Assembly: GCF_004283755.1 (NCBI RefSeq)
Contig: NZ_SHMH01000001.1
Span: forward strand, 62,001 to 126,000
DNA: 64,000 bases
Source of the DNA: Pseudoxanthomonas winnipegensis
Lineage (GTDB): Bacteria; Pseudomonadota; Gammaproteobacteria; Xanthomonadales; Xanthomonadaceae
Direction of reading: 5' to 3'
Each line of letters begins with the position of its first letter. The first letter of the stretch is position 1. The notes beneath the pieces are model-generated. The model was not told the origin of the DNA. It ran no database searches and saw nothing but the letters and a program-made list of their open reading frames with translations. The position numbers and the translations under genes were made by a program. Positions 47,061 to 56,043 of the stretch are shown here, piece after piece.

Positions 47061-47290
47061 TGCTTCGGTAGGAGCAACTGTCTCCTCAAATCTCGCAGCA
47101 ACCTGCCTGTAGAGCGGAGCTTGTGGCAATCCCCTCTTGGGGACTCCGCTGCGTTCCGTTCGGTTCGTGGGGAAGGCCCCAGCGGAGCAAGCTCCGCTCT
47201 ACAAGTGGAGCCGCCATGGCGGCGATGAGGCTTTACCGGGAACCCCTCGTCGCCGCCATGGCGGCTCCCACCGAGATCGGGTCGAGGCCC
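47061..47290. repeat. Composite palindromic repeat, locus 3, with interrupted first hairpin
   Basis: Order: GCATGCTTCGGTAGGAGC with AACTGTCTCC, then TGTAGAGCGGAGCTTG, then an extra piece TGGCAATCCCCTCTTGGGGA in the middle of the hairpin, then CTCCGCTGC with GTTCGGTTCGTGGGGAAGG, then AGCGGAGCAAGCTCCGCT and CTACA. The next module is a perfect inverted repeat of 19-base arms GGAGCCGCCATGGCGGCGA (47207-47225 and its complement 47250-47268) around GAGGCTTTACCGGG. Same family as 19190-19360 (opposite orientation) and 27821-27985. 47291-47445 holds nothing I recognise. Confidence 0.92.
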
Positions 47291-47445
47291 GGACAACTGT
47301 GCGCAATCGGCCACCCTGTGCACTCAGGCCACACAGCCCGGACCGCGGCACTTACGAAGCTGCGACCTCGACCGCTGCGAAACCCCGACATCGAAAGCCG
47401 CACGCTCAATCGCGGCGAGGCCTCGATTTCGGCAGAAGCACAAAG

Positions 47446-47474
47446 AAAAAGCCCGGCGCAAGGCCGGGCTTTTC
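47446..47474 (-). terminator. Rho-independent terminator after ompA
   Basis: GCCCGGC (47451-47457) and GCCGGGC (47463-47469) with flanking AAAA/TTTT pairing; on the minus strand TTTTTCTTTG follows. It lies 53 bases past the ompA-like stop. Confidence 0.92.
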
Positions 47475-47526
47475 TTAATGCTGAAGGCGGCTGCGGTATC
47501 CCGCAGCCAACCCCTGAGCGGCCAGA

Positions 47527-48615
47527 TTAGTTCTGGACGTTCAGCTCCGTACGACGGTTCTTCTCGCTCTTACAGGCCGGGAACGTGTTCGGGGTCTGCT
47601 CCAGCGGACGGCTCTCGCCGTAGCCGATCGGTCCAACCAGACGCGACGAGGACACACCATTGTTGGTGAGGAAGTCGTACACGGTCTTCGCACGACGCTC
47701 GGACAGCTTCTGGTTGTAGGTCTCGGTGCCGCACAGGTCGGTGTGACCGGCGACTTCGACGCGCAGGTCGGGGTAGCGCTTGAGGATCTCGACGGCCTCA
47801 TTCAGGATCGCCACCGCGTCAGGACGCAGGGTCGCCTTGTTGAAGTCGAAGTTCACGCCCTTCAGGTCGATGGTGACCGGAGCCGGGCAGCCGTCCGGAC
47901 CGATGGTCTGGCCAGCCTGCGAACCGGGGCACTTGTCGTCGCAGTTGTTGACGCCGTCACCGTCGTCATCCAGGTCGGCGCAGGTCTGAGCCGGCGGCGG
48001 CGGCGGCGGCGGGGCAACCGGAACGGCCTTGGTGCCCAGCGGGATCACGACGCCGACCGAAGCCAGCACGTCACCGAACCACGACTCGTCCGGAGCGCGG
48101 TGGCTCTGGTCGTTGAAGTCGCCACGGTAGGCCACTTCGGCGCGCACGGCGACGCGGCTGTCGAAGGTGGTCTGCAGACCGACGCCGACCTTGGCGGCGA
48201 AGTTGCCGTCCTTGTTCTTGGCCGGGGAATCCGGGTTCGGGAAGTTGTCGTACTCTTCCTCCGAGCGCTGGTAGCCCAGGCCCATCAGGACGTACGGGTT
48301 CCAGCCGCGGCCTTCCTGGATAAAGTGGCGACGCAGGTCGAACGAGATGCCGTACTGCGACCAGTTCAGGTTGTCTTCCGGATCCAGGCTCGGGTTCTGA
48401 TAGTTCAGCTCACCGTCCAGCGACCAGTTCGGGCTGATGAACTTGCCCAGGCCCAGGGTGGCGAACGGAGCGTCGTCGGTCTTGCGGTCGTTGTCCTGCT
48501 TGTTCCAGCCGACCGAGCCGGTCAGATACCAGCGGTCATCAAACTCCTGAGCCGAAGCGGCCTGCGCCACGCTCAGTCCGGCCAGCATCGCGGCGCAGAG
48601 AAGTTTCTTGTTCAT
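47527..48615 (-). CDS. ompA: OmpA-family outer membrane protein with calcium-type linker
   Basis: 362 residues. Seen: signal peptide cut after AQAASAQ; an N-terminal eight-strand type barrel (about 24-205; DRWYLTGSVGWNKQDND to SVGVVIPLG); a Pro run (PPPPPPP); a thrombospondin-3-like calcium segment DLDDDGDGVNNCDDKCPGSQ; and the C-terminal OmpA domain (about 250-360) with VNFDFNKATLRPDAVAIL, VEVAGHTDLCGTETYNQKLSERRAKTVYDFL. Role: links outer membrane and peptidoglycan. Strong AGGAGT Shine-Dalgarno before the ATG. A terminator follows. The abundance typical of OmpA fits the long leader upstream. Confidence 0.93.
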   Translation of the reverse strand: MNKKLLCAAMLAGLSVAQAASAQEFDDRWYLTGSVGWNKQDNDRKTDDAPFATLGLGKFISPNWSLDGELNYQNPSLDPEDNLNWSQYGISFDLRRHFIQEGRGWNPYVLMGLGYQRSEEEYDNFPNPDSPAKNKDGNFAAKVGVGLQTTFDSRVAVRAEVAYRGDFNDQSHRAPDESWFGDVLASVGVVIPLGTKAVPVAPPPPPPPAQTCADLDDDGDGVNNCDDKCPGSQAGQTIGPDGCPAPVTIDLKGVNFDFNKATLRPDAVAILNEAVEILKRYPDLRVEVAGHTDLCGTETYNQKLSERRAKTVYDFLTNNGVSSSRLVGPIGYGESRPLEQTPNTFPACKSEKNRRTELNVQN

Positions 48616-51045
<2,430 letters not shown>

Positions 51046-51108
51046 AAAACGCGCATCACGCGCGCTGCGAACGTGCTGCATCGCGGCATCAACATCGCAC
51101 TGTCATGA

Positions 51109-51133
51109 GACGCTGACTGCCGTAGTCAGCGTC
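51109..51133. other. Perfect 10-bp hairpin between fadH and the SleB-like gene
   Basis: GACGCTGACT-GCCGT-AGTCAGCGTC. No T-run follows. It lies 64 bases after the fadH stop and 24 bases before a -35-like TTGACG, so it is either a fadH terminator or an operator of the downstream promoter. Confidence 0.6.
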
Positions 51134-51156
51134 GTGATGCAAGCGTCGATATTCAG

Positions 51157-51184
51157 TTGACGTTTTGAATTCGGCCCGTACCTT
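51157..51184 (+). promoter_or_regulatory. Promoter of the SleB-like gene
   Basis: TTGACG (51157-51162) and TACCTT (51179-51184) are spaced by 16 bases. The transcript would start near 51191 and leave about 180 bases of leader. Confidence 0.55.
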
Positions 51185-51190
51185 GCGCCG

Positions 51191-51371
51191 ACTTTCCGAC
51201 CCGCCGCCCAGTTCAGGTGGGTCTTGCCTGGCCACCCTTTCATTCAAGGCCAGCATCCGGGTAGCCCGTGAGATGGCTGCCTCCCCATGACGCCCAACCG
51301 CTGTGCCGGCCGTCTTCCCCAGTTTCGTGGGACGACCCCTTCGCATGCGGCCAAACGGAGCAAGGAGTTCG
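51191..51371 (+). ncRNA. Long structured 5' leader of the SleB-like gene, possible riboswitch
   Basis: Four hairpins can be drawn in order: ACCCGCC/GGTGGGT (51199-51222), CTGGCC/GGCCAG (51228-51253), GGTAGCC/GGCTGCC around CGTGAGAT (51260-51281), and CGTC-CCCCA/TGGG-GACG (51311-51334). A Shine-Dalgarno AAGGAG stands at 51362. The arrangement of promoter, several stems and a gene for a secreted wall enzyme is like a riboswitch or thermosensor leader. I could not match it to a known class by eye. Confidence 0.45.
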
Positions 51372-51830
51372 ATGAAACTGGCCTGGATCTTATGGCTGTC
51401 GTCACACGTGATGCCACAGCCGGCCGCCGATTCGCTATGTCTGTCCACCACCGTCTATCTCGAGGCGCGGGACCAGAGCATGCGTGGACAAGAAGCCGTT
51501 GCGGAAGTCGCGCTGCGACGCCGCGACAGCGGGCTGTGGGGCAACTCGCTGTGCGAGGTGGTCACCGCACGGCATCAATTCGCCCCTGGCATCGTGCCCA
51601 GCTCCACGCGTCTGCAGAACGGCGGCGCATGGGCGCGCTCTGTGTCGGTGGCGCTGGATTCGGAGCGCAACTGGGCGCTGCCGCGCGGCGCGCGGCGCGA
51701 GATCGTCCCGGGTGCCAGTCACTTCGCCGCGCACGAACTGGTCGCACCCAGCTGGGCCAACGCCTACACCGTGGCCACGATCGGCGATCACACCTTCTAT
51801 CGCGTGCAGTCGCTCAAGCCACGCTCGTGA
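51372..51830 (+). CDS. SleB-family cell wall hydrolase
   Basis: 152 residues from MKLAWILWLSS. Seen: the SleB/Hydrolase_2 pattern CLSTTVYLEARDQSMRGQEAVAEVALRRRDSG with the likely catalytic Glu in YLEAR, CEVVTARHQFAPGI, and the closing ASHFAAHELVAPSWANAYTVATIGDHTFYRV. Role: cleaves peptidoglycan glycan strands in the periplasm; a short N-terminal hydrophobic stretch may be a signal peptide. Start set by AAGGAG at 51362, seven bases before the ATG; the upstream in-frame Met at 51303 lies in the leader. A strong terminator follows. Its leader is unusually long and structured. Confidence 0.85.
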   Translation: MKLAWILWLSSHVMPQPAADSLCLSTTVYLEARDQSMRGQEAVAEVALRRRDSGLWGNSLCEVVTARHQFAPGIVPSSTRLQNGGAWARSVSVALDSERNWALPRGARREIVPGASHFAAHELVAPSWANAYTVATIGDHTFYRVQSLKPRS

Positions 51831-51872
51831 ACACGCCGGCTTGCTGACGCAAGCGACTTCATCGCGACGCAC

Positions 51873-51913
51873 AAAGAAGGAGGGCCGGCATTGCCGGCCC
51901 TCTTTCTTTTTTT
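51873..51913. terminator. Bidirectional terminator between the SleB-like gene and prpC
   Basis: GAGGGCCGGC-ATT-GCCGGCCCTC (51880-51902) followed on the plus strand by TTTCTTTTTTT and on the minus strand by TTCTTTG. Confidence 0.93.
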
Positions 51914-51935
51914 CAGCGCCACATCGCGCGTCGCA

Positions 51936-53090
51936 TCAGCTGCGCTTGTCGATCGGCACGAAGTCGAGATCTTCCGGACCGGTGTAGTTGGCGCTGGGAC
52001 GGATGATCTTGCCGTCGATGCGCTGCTCGATCACATGCGCGCTCCAGCCCGCCGTGCGCGCGATGACGAACAGCGGCGTGAACATCGCCGTCGGCACGCC
52101 CATCATGTGATAGCTGACCGCACTGAACCAATCCAGGTTGGGGAACATCTTCTTGATGTCCCACATCACCGTCTCCAGGCGCTCGGCGATGTCATACATC
52201 TTGGTGCTGCCCTGCGCCTTGGACAGGTCGTGGGCGACCTGCTTGATCACCTTGTTGCGCGGATCGCTGACCGTGTACACCGGGTGGCCGAAGCCGATCA
52301 CCACTTCCTTACGCTCAACACGCGCCTTGATGTCGGCCTCGGCCTCGTCGGGCGTGTCGTAGCGCTTCTGCACTTCGAAGGCCACTTCGTTGGCGCCGCC
52401 GTGCTTGGGCCCGCGCAGCGCGCCGATGCCGCCGCAGATGGCGCTGTACATGTCACTGCCGGTGCCGGCGATGACGCGACAGGTGAAAGTGGAGGCGTTG
52501 AATTCGTGCTCGGCGTAGAGCACCAGCGAGGTATGCATCGCCTCGACCCATTCCTTGCGCGGCTCCACACCGTGCAGCAGATGCAGGAAGTGGCCGCCGA
52601 TCGAATCGTCGTCGGTCTCCACGTCGATGGCGCGGCCGTTGTGGCTCCAGTGATACCAGTACAGCAGCATCGAACCGAGGCAGGCCATCAGCTTGTCGGC
52701 GATGTCGCGGGCGCCGGGATGGTTGTGATCGTCCTTCTCGGGCAGCACGCAGCCCAGCGCCGACACGCCGCTGCGCATCACATCCATCGGGTGGGCCGAA
52801 GCGGGCAGCTCCTCGAGCACGGCCTTGACCGCGGCGGGCAGGCCGCGCAGCGACTTGAGCTTGGCCTTGTAGCCGCGCAGCTCGTCGCGCGTGGGCAGCT
52901 TGCCGTGTACCAGCAGGTAGGCGACTTCCTCGAACTCGCTCTTGGCCAAGTCCAGGATGTCGTAGCCGCGGTAGTGCAGATCGTTGCCGGTGCGGCCGAC
53001 GGTGCACAGCGCGGTGTTGCCCGCCGGCGTGCCGGACAGCGCGACGGATTTCTTCGGCTTGAAGCCGGTGGCGGTGGGTTGCTCGGACAC
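51936..53090 (-). CDS. prpC: 2-methylcitrate synthase
   Basis: 384 residues. Seen: citrate-synthase fold with catalytic His230 in [10 protein letters not shown], His269 in [13 protein letters not shown], Asp320 in NLDWFSAV. The N-terminus [20 protein letters not shown] and [10 protein letters not shown] are those of PrpC rather than GltA, as is the short length. Role: condenses propionyl-CoA with oxaloacetate to 2-methylcitrate. It follows prpB and a DUF1003 gene on the same strand. The usual next genes (acnD-prpF or prpD) are missing downstream, where a terminator stands. Confidence 0.95.
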   Translation of the reverse strand: MSEQPTATGFKPKKSVALSGTPAGNTALCTVGRTGNDLHYRGYDILDLAKSEFEEVAYLLVHGKLPTRDELRGYKAKLKSLRGLPAAVKAVLEELPASAHPMDVMRSGVSALGCVLPEKDDHNHPGARDIADKLMACLGSMLLYWYHWSHNGRAIDVETDDDSIGGHFLHLLHGVEPRKEWVEAMHTSLVLYAEHEFNASTFTCRVIAGTGSDMYSAICGGIGALRGPKHGGANEVAFEVQKRYDTPDEAEADIKARVERKEVVIGFGHPVYTVSDPRNKVIKQVAHDLSKAQGSTKMYDIAERLETVMWDIKKMFPNLDWFSAVSYHMMGVPTAMFTPLFVIARTAGWSAHVIEQRIDGKIIRPSANYTGPEDLDFVPIDKRS

Positions 53091-53126
53091 GGTGTTTCCT
53101 CCCGGGGTTTGCTTCGATGTGACGTG

Positions 53127-53732
53127 TTAAGGCGCAGCGGTCGGCGGCGCGTCGCGCTGGACCAGCAGCTGCTGCAGCATTTCGATCTGGCGGTTCTGCA
53201 GTTCGACCAGCGTGGCCCAGTCCTGCTCGCGCAGCTGGTTGAGCTTCTCGTGCACCTGCAGGATCTCCAGCTCGGACTTGACGTTGACCTGGTAGTCGTT
53301 CTCCGCGCGCAGGCGGTCGGCGGCGGCCTGGCGGTTCTGGCTCATCATGATGATCGGCGCCTGTATCGCGGCCAGGCAGGACAGACACAGATTGAGCAGG
53401 ATGTAGGGATAGGGATCGAAGGCCTTGGCCAGCACGAAGCTGTTGATCGCCATCCATACCGCCAGGAACACGCCGAAGGCGATGATGAAGCTCCAGCTGC
53501 CACCGACCTCGGCGACCCGGTCGGCCACGCGCTCGCCCAGGCTGCGGTTCTGGCTGAACTCGCGCGCCACGTTGCGTGCGACCTGGCGCTTGGCGATGAA
53601 GCGCTCGACGATCGCGCGCTCCTCGCCCTGCAGCTTCTCCAGTTCGGTCTGCAGCAGGTGGCGCGCGGTCTCGCGCCGGTCGATGCGGGTACGGCGCTGG
53701 CGTTCTGCGGCGGGCGGACGCGAAAAGTTCAT
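53127..53732 (-). CDS. DUF1003 membrane protein inserted between prpB and prpC
   Basis: 201 residues. Seen: charged N-terminus (ERQRRTRIDRRETARHLLQTELEKL), two hydrophobic helices (WSFIIAFGVFLAVWMAINSFVL; YPYILLNLCLSCLAAIQAPIIMM) joined by the DUF1003 turn AFDPYPYILLN, then a coiled-coil-like tail (QNRQAAADRLRAENDYQVNVKSELEILQVHEKLNQL). Family knowledge: DUF1003 proteins are inner-membrane proteins without known function. It stands 33 bases after prpB and 36 before prpC on the same strand, so it is probably part of the prp transcript. No enzymatic role in propionate metabolism is suggested by the sequence. Confidence 0.88.
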   Translation of the reverse strand: MNFSRPPAAERQRRTRIDRRETARHLLQTELEKLQGEERAIVERFIAKRQVARNVAREFSQNRSLGERVADRVAEVGGSWSFIIAFGVFLAVWMAINSFVLAKAFDPYPYILLNLCLSCLAAIQAPIIMMSQNRQAAADRLRAENDYQVNVKSELEILQVHEKLNQLREQDWATLVELQNRQIEMLQQLLVQRDAPPTAAP

Positions 53733-53765
53733 GGCATGCGCAAGATCAGGTCGAAGGGAGCCCGA

Positions 53766-54653
53766 TCATGCCCGCTTGCCGGCGAACAGTGCGTCCAGCT
53801 TGTGCTCGAAGGCGTGGTAGCCGATGCGTTCGTACAGCTCCTCGCGGGTCTGCATGGTGTCCAGGACGGCCTGCTGCGTGCCGTCCTGGCGGATCGCCTG
53901 GTAGACGCGCTCGGCGGCCTTGTTGGCGGCACGGAAGGCCGACAGCGGGAACAGCTGGATCGCCACGCCCACGCTGGCCAGTTCGTCGCGGGTGAACAGC
54001 GGCGTGGCGCCGAACTCGGTGATGTTGGCCAGCACCGGCACCTTGACCGCCTCGACGAAGCGCCGATAGGTGTCCAGGTCGTAGGCGGCCTCGGCGAAGA
54101 TGCCGTCGGCGCCGGCCTCCACGCAGGCGATGGCGCGGGCGATCGCCGCGTCCACGCCCTCGGCCTGGATCGCGTCGGTGCGGGCGATCAGGAAGAAGTC
54201 CGGATCGGTCTTGGCGTCGGCCGCGGCCTTGACCCGGTCCACCATCTCGCCCTGGCTGACGATCTCCTTGCCCGGGCGATGACCGCAGCGCTTGGCGCCG
54301 ACCTGGTCCTCGATGTGGCAGGCGGCCGCGCCGGCCTTGATCAGCGACTTGATGCTGCGCTCGATGTTGAACGCGCTGGCGCCGAAGCCGGTGTCGATGT
54401 CCACCAGCAGCGGCAGCTCGCACACATCGGTGATGCGGCGGGTGTCGATGAGCACGTCTTCCAGCGTGTTGATGCCCAGGTCCGGCAGGCCCAGCGAGCC
54501 GGCCGCCACGCCGCCTCCGGACAGATAGAGCGCCTTGTAGCCGGCGCGCTTGGCCAGCAGGGCGTGGTTGGCGTTGATCGCGCCGATCACCTGCAGCGGC
54601 GACTCGGCGGCCAGGGCGGCGCGGAAGCGGGCGCCAGGGCTGGAAGTGGACAT
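53766..54653 (-). CDS. prpB: 2-methylisocitrate lyase
   Basis: 295 residues from [11 protein letters not shown]. Seen: isocitrate-lyase-superfamily barrel: [45 protein letters not shown] with the catalytic Cys, [22 protein letters not shown]. Role: splits 2-methylisocitrate into pyruvate and succinate, the final step of the 2-methylcitrate cycle. Start set by CAGGAGTT upstream. It is divergent from the HTH-citrate synthase gene and leads the prpB-DUF1003-prpC cluster. Confidence 0.95.
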   Translation of the reverse strand: MSTSSPGARFRAALAAESPLQVIGAINANHALLAKRAGYKALYLSGGGVAAGSLGLPDLGINTLEDVLIDTRRITDVCELPLLVDIDTGFGASAFNIERSIKSLIKAGAAACHIEDQVGAKRCGHRPGKEIVSQGEMVDRVKAAADAKTDPDFFLIARTDAIQAEGVDAAIARAIACVEAGADGIFAEAAYDLDTYRRFVEAVKVPVLANITEFGATPLFTRDELASVGVAIQLFPLSAFRAANKAAERVYQAIRQDGTQQAVLDTMQTREELYERIGYHAFEHKLDALFAGKRA

Positions 54654-54729
54654 GGCGGAACTCCTGGATCGGGACGGGCGTGCGGCGCGGCAGTGGCGCA
54701 CTCGCGGGGCGAGGCGCAATCTGGCACCC

Positions 54730-54757
54730 TGCGATGCATTGATCAATCTTGATCGCA
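54730..54757. promoter_or_regulatory. Dyad in the prpB / HTH-citrate synthase divergent region
   Basis: TGCGAT (54730-54735) and ATCGCA (54752-54757) are perfect arms 16 bases apart; TTGATCAA (54739-54746) sits almost at the centre. It is a good candidate for the operator of the HTH protein, whose gene starts 15 bases away. Regulation of both directions from one site is inference. Confidence 0.5.
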
Positions 54758-54771
54758 CAAATCAACCTGTC

Positions 54772-56001
54772 ATGGACCACGACCTGATTCCGGCCGCCAC
54801 GGCCTGCGAGCTACTCGGCATCACCAGCGCCACGCTCTACGCCTACGTCAGCCGCGGCCTGCTGGAATCGCGCCCCGGTCCTGACCATCGCAGCCGCATG
54901 TACCGGCGCCAGGACGTGGAGCGCCTGGCGCAGAACAAGCGCGCCGGCCGCGGCGCGGCGCGCGGCGCCGCGCAGAGCCTGGATCGCGGCCTGCCCGTCC
55001 TGGAGACCGGCATTTCATTGATCCAGGCCGATGGTCCCTATTACCGCGGCCGCTCGGCGGTGGCTGCGGTCCGCGAGGGCGCCACGCTGGAGCAGACCGC
55101 GCGGCTGCTGTGGGACAGCGCCGGTCACGATCCCTTCGCCGCCTCGCCAGCGGCCTGGCCGCCGACGGTGGTGCGACTGGCGCTGGACCAGGGCCTTCCG
55201 CCGCTGGAGCGCACCCTGGCCTGCATCCCGCTGCTGGCGCTGGAGGTGCGGCATTCGTTCAACCTGGCCCCGGCGGTGCGCTTCGACGTGGCCGCGCAGC
55301 TGGTGCGGCAGAACGCAGCGCTGCTGATCGGCCAGCAGCCCGCGTCCACTCCCGTGCATCTTCAACTGGCCCAGGCCTGGGTGCCGGGCGATGCGGACTT
55401 CGCCGCACTGGTGCGTGCCGCGCTGGTGCTGTGCGCGGACCACGAACTCAATGTCTCGGCCTTCGCCGCGCGCGTGGTGGCTTCCACCGGCGCGCACCTG
55501 CATGCCACGGTCTGCAGTGGACTGGCGGCGCTGTCCGGTCCTCGCCACGGCGGCGCCACCGCGCGCGCCTACGCGCTGCTGCAGGCCGGCGCCGACGAGG
55601 TGGCCGCCCGCTGGGCGCGCGGCGACGACCTGCCCGGCTTCGGCCATGCGATGTATCCGCATGGCGACCCGCGCGCGGCCGAACTGCTGTCGATGCTGCG
55701 CACCCACCGCGCCGACTGTCCGCGTCTGGCGCAGCTCGAAGCGCTGATCGCGCGCGCCGAGGAGGCCAGCGGCCTGCGCCCCAATATCGATCTGATGCTG
55801 GCGGCCCTGTGCTTTCTCTACGACCTGCCCGCCTCGCCCGCGCTGGTGGTCTTCGCCAGCGGCCGCCTCGCCGGCTGGCTGGCGCACGCGCTGGAACAGC
55901 AGACGCTGGGCAAGCTGATCCGTCCGCGGGCGCGGTACGTGGGCCTGCCGCCGGAGGAGCGAGCAGCGAGTGAGCAGCAGCGAGGAACGAAAGAGGAGTA
56001 G
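54772..56001 (+). CDS. MerR-type helix-turn-helix fused to a citrate-synthase domain
   Basis: 409 residues from MDHDLIPAAT. Seen: residues 8-56 form a MerR/excisionase-like HTH (ATACELLGITSATLYAYVSRGLL, then MYRRQDVERLAQNK); after a basic Arg/Ala linker (57-68) comes a citrate-synthase domain (about 75-395). The catalytic triad is intact: His259 in GPRHGGATA, His292 in GFGHAMYPHGDPR, Asp340 in PNIDLM. Context: divergent from prpB and convergent with prpE. Inference: a regulator that senses 2-methylcitrate, oxaloacetate or propionyl-CoA, possibly still an active (methyl)citrate synthase. Related HTH-citrate synthases are listed as uncharacterised. Start chosen at the Met just before the HTH; longer frames overlap prpB antisense. 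Confidence 0.85.
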   Translation: MDHDLIPAATACELLGITSATLYAYVSRGLLESRPGPDHRSRMYRRQDVERLAQNKRAGRGAARGAAQSLDRGLPVLETGISLIQADGPYYRGRSAVAAVREGATLEQTARLLWDSAGHDPFAASPAAWPPTVVRLALDQGLPPLERTLACIPLLALEVRHSFNLAPAVRFDVAAQLVRQNAALLIGQQPASTPVHLQLAQAWVPGDADFAALVRAALVLCADHELNVSAFAARVVASTGAHLHATVCSGLAALSGPRHGGATARAYALLQAGADEVAARWARGDDLPGFGHAMYPHGDPRAAELLSMLRTHRADCPRLAQLEALIARAEEASGLRPNIDLMLAALCFLYDLPASPALVVFASGRLAGWLAHALEQQTLGKLIRPRARYVGLPPEERAASEQQRGTKEE

Positions 56002-56043
56002 AAGCGGAAGCGTCGCTGCCGCTTTCCACGCATTCCTTTCTAC

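Noticed and set aside
46825-47129. Short frames on both strands near 46.9-47.1 kb
   Set aside because: No Shine-Dalgarno sequence, no domain, and overlap with repeat modules. Treated as repeat debris.
51191-51371. c-di-GMP (GEMM) or cobalamin riboswitch
   Set aside because: The conserved core strings of these classes are not found in the leader, so I report an unassigned structured leader only.
54772-56001. Ordinary second citrate synthase
   Set aside because: The N-terminal 60 residues form a clear helix-turn-helix not found in housekeeping citrate synthases.
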